A stretch of DNA of 64,000 bases from Paraphysomonas bandaiensis (Eukaryota; Chrysophyceae). This document shows, one piece after another, positions 55,216-64,000 of the stretch. Positions within the stretch are counted from its first letter, which is position 1. Every line of letters begins with the position of its first letter. The notes under the pieces are model-generated. The model did no database searches, was not told the DNA's origin, and saw nothing but the letters and a program-made list of their open reading frames with translations. A program made the position numbers and the translations under genes. The stretch is taken from assembly GCA_965644295.1 (NCBI GenBank), contig CBFFRP010000001.1:148743-212742 (forward strand), read 5' to 3'.

Positions 55216-56936
55216 ACTCTTGCGCAGAGAAAAAACACGGTACTCGGTCGGAAGTCACGGATGCTACAGATCAATAAACGGACGGAATACCCCCGTTGCC
55301 TTTTTACACTTCTAGTCTACAGCCGTACACAAAACACTGCATAATATAACACCAGTTAATGGACAGTATACGATTTACCTTGCACATATGTTACATCGTA
55401 CATAACCTCCACATCTGATTGACATAGCACACTCGCACGTAAATGATCAGCCGTTGTGCAGGGAAAGAATTGATCCAGATCTCCTACATTTGGTAACTCC
55501 ATAGCGTGCCCTGAGAGTCCTGCCACGGTACATTTCCTGGTCGCCGGCCTTATATTGTGCAGTAATGCAGGGTGAACCACTGATACGTCCGCCTGATTAT
55601 CTAGCAGTGCCTCGTACTACCTGAATGGGTGGCCTCCGGATGTGAATGCGTTCTTTAGGGTCACCGCACAGTTTCTCTCCCCAACATATCAGGGGTTTCC
55701 TCCGTTGTTCTCTGTGCCGTGGATTCTTCTGCCCTCTTTTGAATTCTTTGTGGTCGTCTCTGTCGCCATTTTCGTCAATGTCGCCTGTGAGGTTCTCCTT
55801 TATTTGTGCCTTTCCGTTTGATTTAGTAACGAAGGCTGCTCCTCCTGCCGTGCGCGTTTGTCGCTTGGCCGGTAAGTATTTGGACACCTTGTTGTAAATT
55901 TCATTTATATGTGTTGGCGCACTCTGTGTTCCCATTGTAGTTTTAAAATCGCTGTATCTCGCGTCGTCTAGATCGTTGAAAAAATCCATCGCCACACCGG
56001 TGTCTGGCATTTTTGCGTTGTCCATTTCTTTTATATGCCTCCAGTAAATAATCAAATTTCTCCTTGTAACTCACGATGCTTTCGAACGTTCCTTGCCAAA
56101 CTTCTTGGTATTTTCGCCTAGTCTCTGCTTTCATTACTGCTCCCACATTGGAGCTTGTCGCCACCTTGTGTGTCTTTTTTATTGCAAGCCATAGCGATAG
56201 TGGATAATAGTTTTATAGCGTCGTGGGATTCGTTGCTCAGGTGCTGTATCATGAATCCGTACAGTGGGATTCTGTTCTTGGCCATATCTCTCCTATGGCC
56301 CGAGATCTTCTGATACATTGATCTTCGATCTCCTTGTACCCGATGGGGTCTGTCCTCGGATTGACATCCCTGGAGTCGGGTCTCGGTGGCTCGTAGTACT
56401 CGTCAAGGTCTCCGTACCTCACCATGGCTTCGGCCACCAATTTCTGCTTGAAGATAGGCAGATTACATTTTGCGCCATATCTTAGCATTGGCACTGCGTC
56501 ATAACTGTGAGACTCTTGTCTTCTTCCAGATCTTGTATATCTGGGATATCTCTCTTTTGTCGTTTTCTTCATAATTTTCTCTTACGCAGACAAAAAACAC
56601 GGTACTCGGTCGGAAGTCACGGATGCTACAGATCAATAAACGGACGGAATACCTCCGTTGCCTTTTTACACAGTCTACACTACAGGTAGTCAAAGCAAGG
56701 TTCTCTTTGCAGTTACTACAGAACTCGTTAGTAAGAGAAAATTATGCTTCAATGCACCAAGGTGCTTGCAGCAATGCACAAGCAGTCCCGAGACAACTCA
56801 GTATTTAGCAACTTTGACACCACTAGTCTAAAGTCGTAGATAGCTAAAACAAAGTAGTTCTCTCTTGTAATAATCAGATCTTTATATATGCTTCTAGTCT
56901 ACAGCCGTACACAAAACACTGCATAATATAACACCA
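55216..56936 (-). mobile_element. Copia-type Gag-protease-only LTR element
   Basis: LTR-like repeats at about 55216-55354 and 56577-56936 share two blocks: cacggtactcggtcggaagt...gcctttttacac and ttctagtctacagccgtaca...taacacca. In the right-hand LTR these blocks are separated by an extra ~216 bp (56673-56888) that is itself related to the TIR-element family (caccaaggtgcttgc). The 1.2 kb interior encodes only Gag and protease on the minus strand and then meets the LTR, so integrase, RT and RNase H are absent. Confidence 0.65.
55356..56572 (-). pseudogene. Broken copia Gag and aspartic protease
   Basis: Minus-strand segments in shifting frames: 56572-56249 (AEAMVRYGDLDEYY), 56318-56118 (MIQHLSNESHDAIKLL), 56164-55943 (YKEKFDYLLEAYKR), 56055-55597 (THINEIYNKVSKYLPAKR; Cys-rich CWGEKLCGD), then 55600-55356 carrying LLDNQADVSVVHPALL-type protease sequence with the N-Q-A-D in place of the D-S/T-G catalytic triad, and VAGLSGHAMELPNVGDLDQF. 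At least three frame changes. The Gag start is duplicated at 58844-58407. Confidence 0.6.
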
Positions 56937-58406
56937 TACACCTCTATGTGCCCTATGCATATCTTATACAGTCACTTCAAGTACTAAACTGAAAAGAACA
57001 TCCTCTGATTTCTCTACGGGCGGGAGACGTATGTTGGGAGTTCCTACGGCGTGTACTCTGGACAATATACAGTGTAATATACGGTATATTCCAGTGGTGT
57101 AGGTTGCGTGTATATGACTGAGTTTCGGTGGTGTGTGTGATGATGTTGGAGTGGGTGTGATGGAGGAGTGTAAAGTATGAAAACACCGTAGACGAGGTTT
57201 GTGATGGAGCTCTGGTACCCTTAATATTCCACAGGGCGTGTTCGGTGCAAGTAGGCGCCTCCAGGGTGGTTTCGGGTGTTGTGGGATAGGCCAGTAAGCT
57301 TGGAACAGCGTTTCCAGATGTTTCAGCGAGCTGATGTGGGCGAAATTGGCTGTTGAGTAAACCCGCAGCTGTCGGATATGCAGCTGCGGGGATGGCACTG
57401 GGGGAGGCCATGCTGTGGGTCAGAGCAACACTGCCAGGGATGCATCCCTGCACTGGAGTGTGTGTAGGCTCGATTTGTAATGTGTTATTGGGTGTTTGCG
57501 TCTATCCAAAGACCTGAATGTGTAGGTGTTGTAGTGTGGTCACCGTGAGGTGGATGTGGTCATGTGGACGGAGGTAGAACATGTAATAAGAAGTTTTCTT
57601 AAATGGTGCCTGTTGCTTCCTAGAGCTAGAGAATTATATATGATTCACACAAGTCGTGTAACCTTGCTGTATATCTTAAAAGTTGGACCAGCCCTCCACT
57701 TGTCGGACTGTAGATGGTCCAACACTCGAAATAAAAGAATTGTGGTCACACTCATCTTCCATACGAAAAAACACAATACAAAAAAAGTGGGGCCAGACTG
57801 GTCCGCTTTTTGTCGAAAACGTCTCCATGGTATATGTTGTATGGTATATATATATACACCAGAGTAATAATAATAACTTGCTTTTTGCTTTTAGTTAGTT
57901 TTTTCAACTTTGGGGGGAAAAATAGTGTTTTTATGCAAGTCTAGAAATATGCATATTTTTAATGTATTTTTTAGAGTTTTTGGGTACGTTGCTTGCTATG
58001 TATATATTGCTCACCAGGAAACTATTCTCTAAAACTCTAGAATGCATTGAGAAGATATTTAACAAGGTTGCCACAAAGTACTTGTAGAGTTGCATGAACA
58101 TTATTGTCTATTATTGTTTAGAGTTTCTTCGGAGTATAGAGGAGATACATACTATATTATCTTAAAAACACTCAGTTCTATATATAAAGTTGATGTGATG
58201 ACCAAACCTGCTGGTGCAACGCTTTAAACCTGGTGAAATTTTAAATGTTGATTTAAGTTGTTTTGCAATATAAAAGTAATGTAGTATATAGTAGGTGTAA
58301 AAAGAACATGTTATTAGAGATATTTAATAAATTTTATATTAGTTACAGGTCCAAAAAGTGAGAATGTAACGGTTAATGTAACGGTTACATTTATATATAT
58401 ATAATA
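56135..58406. repeat. Tandem duplication, unit 1 (2272 bp)
   Basis: The unit runs from the cta ctgctcccacattggagc block at 56135 to the at-rich ataatata at 58406. Every ORF inside is reproduced with identical protein sequence at +2272. Contents: the 5' part of the Gag remnant, the right LTR with its insert, a GC-richer 0.5-kb block with overlapping ORFs (56964-57453, no family recognised), and AT-rich sequence. Confidence 0.97.
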
Positions 58407-60678
58407 TACTGCTCCCACATTGGAGCTTGTCGCCACCTTGTGTGTCTTTTTTATTGCAAGCCATAGCGATAGTGGATAATAGTTTTATAGCGTCGTGGGA
58501 TTCGTTGCTCAGGTGCTGTATCATGAATCCGTACAGTGGGATTCTGTTCTTGGCCATATCTCTCCTATGGCCCGAGATCTTCTGATACATTGATCTTCGA
58601 TCTCCTTGTACCCGATGGGGTCTGTCCTCGGATTGACATCCCTGGAGTCGGGTCTCGGTGGCTCGTAGTACTCGTCAAGGTCTCCGTACCTCACCATGGC
58701 TTCGGCCACCAATTTCTGCTTGAAGATAGGCAGATTACATTTTGCGCCATATCTTAGCATTGGCACTGCGTCATAACTGTGAGACTCTTGTCTTCTTCCA
58801 GATCTTGTATATCTGGGATATCTCTCTTTTGTCGTTTTCTTCATAATTTTCTCTTACGCAGACAAAAAACACGGTACTCGGTCGGAAGTCACGGATGCTA
58901 CAGATCAATAAACGGACGGAATACCTCCGTTGCCTTTTTACACAGTCTACACTACAGGTAGTCAAAGCAAGGTTCTCTTTGCAGTTACTACAGAACTCGT
59001 TAGTAAGAGAAAATTATGCTTCAATGCACCAAGGTGCTTGCAGCAATGCACAAGCAGTCCCGAGACAACTCAGTATTTAGCAACTTTGACACCACTAGTC
59101 TAAAGTCGTAGATAGCTAAAACAAAGTAGTTCTCTCTTGTAATAATCAGATCTTTATATATGCTTCTAGTCTACAGCCGTACACAAAACACTGCATAATA
59201 TAACACCATACACCTCTATGTGCCCTATGCATATCTTATACAGTCACTTCAAGTACTAAACTGAAAAGAACATCCTCTGATTTCTCTACGGGCGGGAGAC
59301 GTATGTTGGGAGTTCCTACGGCGTGTACTCTGGACAATATACAGTGTAATATACGGTATATTCCAGTGGTGTAGGTTGCGTGTATATGACTGAGTTTCGG
59401 TGGTGTGTGTGATGATGTTGGAGTGGGTGTGATGGAGGAGTGTAAAGTATGAAAACACCGTAGACGAGGTTTGTGATGGAGCTCTGGTACCCTTAATATT
59501 CCACAGGGCGTGTTCGGTGCAAGTAGGCGCCTCCAGGGTGGTTTCGGGTGTTGTGGGATAGGCCAGTAAGCTTGGAACAGCGTTTCCAGATGTTTCAGCG
59601 AGCTGATGTGGGCGAAATTGGCTGTTGAGTAAACCCGCAGCTGTCGGATATGCAGCTGCGGGGATGGCACTGGGGGAGGCCATGCTGTGGGTCAGAGCAA
59701 CACTGCCAGGGATGCATCCCTGCACTGGAGTGTGTGTAGGCTCGATTTGTAATGTGTTATTGGGTGTTTGCGTCTATCCAAAGACCTGAATGTGTAGGTG
59801 TTGTAGTGTGGTCACCGTGAGGTGGATGTGGTCATGTGGACGGAGGTAGAACATGTAATAAGAAGTTTTCTTAAATGGTGCCTGTTGCTTCCTAGAGCTA
59901 GAGAATTATATATGATTCACACAAGTCGTGTAACCTTGCTGTATATCTTAAAAGTTGGACCAGCCCTCCACTTGTCGGACTGTAGATGGTCCAACACTCG
60001 AAATAAAAGAATTGTGGTCACACTCATCTTCCATACGAAAAAACACAATACAAAAAAAGTGGGGCCAGACTGGTCCGCTTTTTGTCGAAAACGTCTCCAT
60101 GGTATATGTTGTATGGTATATATATATACACCAGAGTAATAATAATAACTTGCTTTTTGCTTTTAGTTAGTTTTTTCAACTTTGGGGGGAAAAATAGTGT
60201 TTTTATGCAAGTCTAGAAATATGCATATTTTTAATGTATTTTTTAGAGTTTTTGGGTACGTTGCTTGCTATGTATATATTGCTCACCAGGAAACTATTCT
60301 CTAAAACTCTAGAATGCATTGAGAAGATATTTAACAAGGTTGCCACAAAGTACTTGTAGAGTTGCATGAACATTATTGTCTATTATTGTTTAGAGTTTCT
60401 TCGGAGTATAGAGGAGATACATACTATATTATCTTAAAAACACTCAGTTCTATATATAAAGTTGATGTGATGACCAAACCTGCTGGTGCAACGCTTTAAA
60501 CCTGGTGAAATTTTAAATGTTGATTTAAGTTGTTTTGCAATATAAAAGTAATGTAGTATATAGTAGGTGTAAAAAGAACATGTTATTAGAGATATTTAAT
60601 AAATTTTATATTAGTTACAGGTCCAAAAAGTGAGAATGTAACGGTTAATGTAACGGTTACATTTATATATATATAATA
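58407..60678. repeat. Tandem duplication, unit 2 (2272 bp)
   Basis: Direct head-to-tail copy of 56135-58406 with no spacer; no differences were seen on inspection. The junction at 58405-58410 joins ataatata to ctgctccc with no filler. Confidence 0.97.
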
Positions 60679-60952
60679 TAATAATATATTATATAAAATA
60701 CACGCATACTATAGTATATTACAAAGTGCTATCTCTATACTTACAAGCGATAATGAACTGAACTTCTGGTACAAGGTATACATTGAACAAGACTCCGACC
60801 ATCGGTGGGTGTAGAACCGGACGACAGTTCGTGGACATAATCCAGGGAAAGGGACATAATATGAAGGGGGCTAGAGGGAAAATTCACCGCTTGGAAGATA
60901 CGTCAACAAGCAGTTCAAGGGCTTCTCACTCGGGAGAGGATAACTCTGCACT
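60679..60952. other. Spacer between the duplication and the LINE
   Basis: AT-rich at first. 60740-60760 (gaactgaacttctgg) resembles 14275. No gene. Confidence 0.3.
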
Positions 60953-63900
60953 TCACAAAGTTGAGCAACGAAGCCACATAGAGACTGCTGGTACGTACGT
61001 GTCTTCTTTTGAGGCATATGCCCGATATGATCTCTTCACTCCAAGAGGATGTTCAGGAGTGCCCACCTTCTCAAACGTGAACTGCAGTTCGGTCCACCCC
61101 TCCTTTGCGAAGCGGCCGATATCTAAATCAATGCACCTATCCAAAATCTTTTCCACATATATAACACTTTGAGGTTGTGGTCACAGTCTGTGCATTTGGC
61201 TGCTGTTGTGAGTTCGTCTCCATGTTTGCCCTTAGCCCTATTTCTGCCATCGCGTATGATTTGTCCCAGACGTATGCAGTTTCGCGGATGCGGTCGTGGA
61301 ATGGGACATAGCAGTTGGGCGGGTGTGGAGCTTGAGGGGATGGAGTTTGTGTGGGAGCCTGGTGCCGCTGCGTGTCCAGTACTGCGAGTCTCGGCTTGCG
61401 CTTGCGGGGTACGTGCCGTCACGCGTGAGGATGTATTGGTGGAGGTCCCATTGGTGTTGGAGTTCGGTGACATCCCCTAGCATGGGTCCACAGTCGGTGT
61501 GGAGGAATTTGTCGTATCTTCTCCATTGCCATTGGCCGGCAGTGAGGAATTCGTCGATGAGGTGTGTGATCTCAGTCGTGACCACGCTGTAGTTTGTGCC
61601 GCCTAGTATTTTGTCGATCGCCGACCACTCTCCACTGGCAGCAGCGACGTCATTTAGCTAATAGATGCCGCTAGTCGTTGTTAGGTCAGTTGTTTCCGAT
61701 CTTGTGTTCGGCGTTACAGACAGAACGGACTATCGGATTGGTCGCTGTGTGTTTCAGCAGGCATTCGTAGTACGGGCTTCTGTGCGCGGCCGCCGCCGCC
61801 GAGAGAGAGCTTCCGTGGTTCGTGTTTGGACTGCTTGGCAGTCGGTGCACATAGGGACGGTGGGGGATACGAGTTTAGAGAACGTGAGGGCTGCTGACAT
61901 TGCCAGGGTCTCGTAGGTGTATGGGGTTATCCCGGGTAAGGTATGCTCGGGGGCTGTAAGTCGAAGGATTTTGGTTATGCCTGTGCTCCAGTTGGTTTTG
62001 GGTGGGAGCCAGACAATTGCTGCCCCCCCATAGTGTGTTGCGGGCTGTACGTGGGCGTCGCCGAGGAGGTGAGCAGGAGTGAGGTTTGTGCGAGTGAAGG
62101 AACCATCAGTGAAGATGGCTTGAAAGTCGTGTGGATGATTGTTGTGTAGTTGAAGTTGGGTTTGGACCTTGTCGATGGTTTCTCGGAATTGGGGCGTGGC
62201 CGGGGATGGGGGCTGCAGTCGAATTCCGAGCTGGTGTCCCCATTGGACCAGGCTAGTGATGTACAGGTCGATGTCTGGGCGATTGTGATCGTGACGTTTT
62301 AAGATGGATATGGCGGCTCGCTTGGGTTCCCCCCCCAGGGTGATGGCCCTTTGGAGTGTGTGCCACTTTTGGGTCTGGGCCCATGTGGAGAACTTACGCA
62401 GGCCAAGTCCTTTGTATTTCGTGGGCAGATAGATGAGGGCTGTGGGGTATCCTGGGGGTAGTCGGAGGACCTTCCTGGCTGCTCGTGCAAGGAGTTTGTC
62501 TATGTCCAGGTATCTGTCGTACGTCCAGGAGGCTTTGGTGGCCTTGTAGAGTAGTGTCGGGAGTACTTGTGTGTTAAGCACTAACAGTTTACAGTCTGGG
62601 GATGCACATTTGTAGCGTAGGTGTGTTGCGGAGGTGGTGACGTAGTCGACACACCAGGCGTGCGAGTCGGTGTCCTTCGAGGAGAACGGGAGTAGAACTC
62701 CGAGGTATTTGGTGGGGACTGTGGTGGCTCTGATGGGGATGGTGTGCGGGTGCCAATTCCAGTCTCTAATGGTTATGGTGGGCTCTGTGTCTAGCATGGC
62801 CTCAACTTCAAAGGGGGAGCCTATTGCAATGCATTCCGTTTTGGCTATGGCGAGCTGCATTCCCGTGAATGCACAGAAGGATGAGAGTCTGTCCGCCTTC
62901 ATCTGCGCGGTGGCAATGGAGTTGGTTATTTGGGAGAGGTCGTCCGCGTACGCTTTGTCCTGACTGTCGTCCTTAAGGTCAGACCAGCAGAGAATCATGT
63001 CGAAGATGACGATCCATGCGACTGTGGACTCTGTTCCGCCCTGTGTGACGCCTCTGTCGGCGGAGAAGCCCATGTCGGGGTGTTGGAGGAAGGAACCGTC
63101 GGATTGACTTAGTTCCTCTAGGGTTTTGGGATCGATGTGGTCAGCCATGTGCGGTGTCCAGATGTAGGTGCGCCCCTCGCTGTCGAGTTCGCTGAGCCAT
63201 CTGATCGTGTCTTCTGGAACCCCAAGTCTCGCCCACGCGAGTTTGAGGAGGTTAGGTGCAATGGAGTCGAAAGCTTTTTGAAAGTCCCAAAAGGTGCATA
63301 GTTTCGCGTGTCCTGTGAGCTTTGCCAGTTCGGTGGCCGCTAGTACACGAAGGATGGCAGTGTCTGTTCCATGTCTCCACCTGTAGCCGTGTTGCGCCGG
63401 GTGTAGGACATCATCGTCTTCCCAGATTTGGAGGAGTCGGTGGGTAATAATGCGTGTCATCAGTTTGCGGAGAACCTCGAGCAAACCGATCGGTCTTAAG
63501 TTTTTGAGGGAGGTGTTTCCCGGTTTCTTGAGTAAAGGGGTCATGACTCTGTCTTTCCACCAGTGTGGGATGTGGCGGTGAGTCCAGAGCGTTTGTAGGA
63601 GACCGAGTACTTCTATTTTGACTTGTGGGGTCCAACTTTTTATCATGTTTGTGGTGACCATGGACGGTCCGGGTGCTTTGTCCTTGGCCATATTATCAAG
63701 TGTGGAGTGGAACTCATGGATCGAAATTTGTTGCCGGAGGGCTTCCTGTATCTTTGCTGAGGTGGATGAGCCGACCTTTGTTTTGCATAGTTTGCGTAGT
63801 CCGGAATGATGTTGTATCGGGATAGCGGAGTTTGGGTGGAGCGGATTGTGTAGGTTCTCACCGGCGGTTAGTTCGCGCCACCAATTGTCGTCGTGGTGTA

Positions 63901-64000
63901 GTCTGTGGGCGGTGGGGTCCATGCCTTTGGGGAATGCGTGGTGTGCCGTGAAGTGCTTGTTCAGGGCTTCCTGTATCTCCGATGGAATGGTGATCGTGGC
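60953..64000 (-). mobile_element. Non-LTR retrotransposon (LINE) with RT and RNase H, 5' end beyond the window
   Basis: Minus strand. The main frame 63922-61754 is open to the window edge (…PSEIQEALNKHF upstream of the listed Met). Downstream pieces in other frames continue the protein: 61585-61238 (THLIDEFLTAGQWQWRRYDK), 61473-61123 (KCTDCDHNLKVLYMW) and 61156-60953 (RFAKEGWTELQFTF). The frame changes near 61754-61620 and 61300-61240 show decay at the 3' end. No poly-A tail identified. Confidence 0.85.
61754..64000 (-). CDS. LINE ORF2-type reverse transcriptase/RNase H (partial)
   Basis: RT motifs: KDKAPGPSMVTTNMI, LRPIGLLEVLRKLMTR, HGYRWRHGTDTAIL, DFQKAFDSI, GVTQGGTES and the catalytic AYADDLSQI near 62940. 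The thumb region follows (KYLGVLLPF, KCASPDCKLLVLNTQVLPTLLYK). C-terminal RNase H: IFTDGSFTR (~62105), YETLAMSAAL (~61905) and TDCQAV (~61845), giving D, E and D catalytic residues. It lacks an LTR context. RT plus C-terminal RNase H is found in I/R1/Tad-type LINEs and stramenopile LINEs. Terminates at 61754, then frameshifted remnants. Confidence 0.9.
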   Translation of the reverse strand, partial: ATITIPSEIQEALNKHFTAHHAFPKGMDPTAHRLHHDDNWWRELTAGENLHNPLHPNSAIPIQHHSGLRKLCKTKVGSSTSAKIQEALRQQISIHEFHSTLDNMAKDKAPGPSMVTTNMIKSWTPQVKIEVLGLLQTLWTHRHIPHWWKDRVMTPLLKKPGNTSLKNLRPIGLLEVLRKLMTRIITHRLLQIWEDDDVLHPAQHGYRWRHGTDTAILRVLAATELAKLTGHAKLCTFWDFQKAFDSIAPNLLKLAWARLGVPEDTIRWLSELDSEGRTYIWTPHMADHIDPKTLEELSQSDGSFLQHPDMGFSADRGVTQGGTESTVAWIVIFDMILCWSDLKDDSQDKAYADDLSQITNSIATAQMKADRLSSFCAFTGMQLAIAKTECIAIGSPFEVEAMLDTEPTITIRDWNWHPHTIPIRATTVPTKYLGVLLPFSSKDTDSHAWCVDYVTTSATHLRYKCASPDCKLLVLNTQVLPTLLYKATKASWTYDRYLDIDKLLARAARKVLRLPPGYPTALIYLPTKYKGLGLRKFSTWAQTQKWHTLQRAITLGGEPKRAAISILKRHDHNRPDIDLYITSLVQWGHQLGIRLQPPSPATPQFRETIDKVQTQLQLHNNHPHDFQAIFTDGSFTRTNLTPAHLLGDAHVQPATHYGGAAIVWLPPKTNWSTGITKILRLTAPEHTLPGITPYTYETLAMSAALTFSKLVSPTVPMCTDCQAVQTRTTEALSRRRRPRTEARTTNAC

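Noticed and set aside
56964-57453. 144- and 158-aa overlapping minus-strand ORFs, duplicated at +2272
   Set aside because: Two overlapping frames of one GC-richer block, no recognisable domain; kept only as content of the duplicated unit.

Overview
The window is nuclear DNA from a eukaryote. It is AT-rich and has compact multi-exon genes whose introns are mostly about 45-100 bp with GT...AG borders. Gene content points to a ciliated or flagellated organism (BBS1). An ankyrin protein and an EF-hand-like MFS transporter resemble families I associate with stramenopiles. That placement is an inference from memory and is not proven here.

Left part (1-20,800) is mostly host genes: the 3' end of a SETDB1/SUV39-type histone methyltransferase (1-1050, +), an ankyrin protein (2173-2814, -), a possible Cys/Trp-rich exon (about 3054-3305, +), a small single-TM ORF (4868-5092, -), an organellar-type MFS transporter (5606-7228, +), a complete 21-exon BBS1 (10231-13574, +), DPH7 of diphthamide synthesis (15512-16644, -) and a 7-exon tesmin/LIN54-type CXC protein (19016-20775, +). 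Two inverted copies of a TIR element flank the BBS1 block.

The middle (20,950-25,650) is a transposon graveyard: a hAT element with a perfect 8-bp target duplication, a long imperfect palindrome and CAATTAATTG-rich debris. It is followed by an 8-exon GDA1/CD39 (apyrase-like) gene (25676-27756, -) whose nucleotide-binding motifs are badly degraded. Next come two very recent LTR retrotransposons: a Ty3/gypsy chromovirus (28725-34259) and a Ty1/copia element (34764-40391). Both have apparently identical LTRs and recognisable target duplications.

Between 40,835 and 50,221 lie a 6-exon conserved longin-like gene (-), a divergent IQ/RelE-fold/UvrD-helicase fusion gene (+) sharing a roughly 0.7-kb intergenic region dominated by a 0.5-kb (TGTA)n array, hAT debris, a 1.6-kb TIR element and a 5-exon UBE2G1-type ubiquitin-conjugating enzyme (-). 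The right end (50,300-64,000) is again repeats: a second hAT element with target duplication, hAT transposase remnants, another TIR element that shares sequence with the LINE, a copia derivative with only Gag and protease, a perfect 2272-bp tandem duplication, and a non-LTR retrotransposon (RT plus RNase H, -) running off the window end.

No rRNA, tRNA or CRISPR array was recognised. Exon borders were assigned by hand from splice motifs, reading phase and family alignment from memory. Coordinates may be off by a base or two, but exon phases close in every spliced model.
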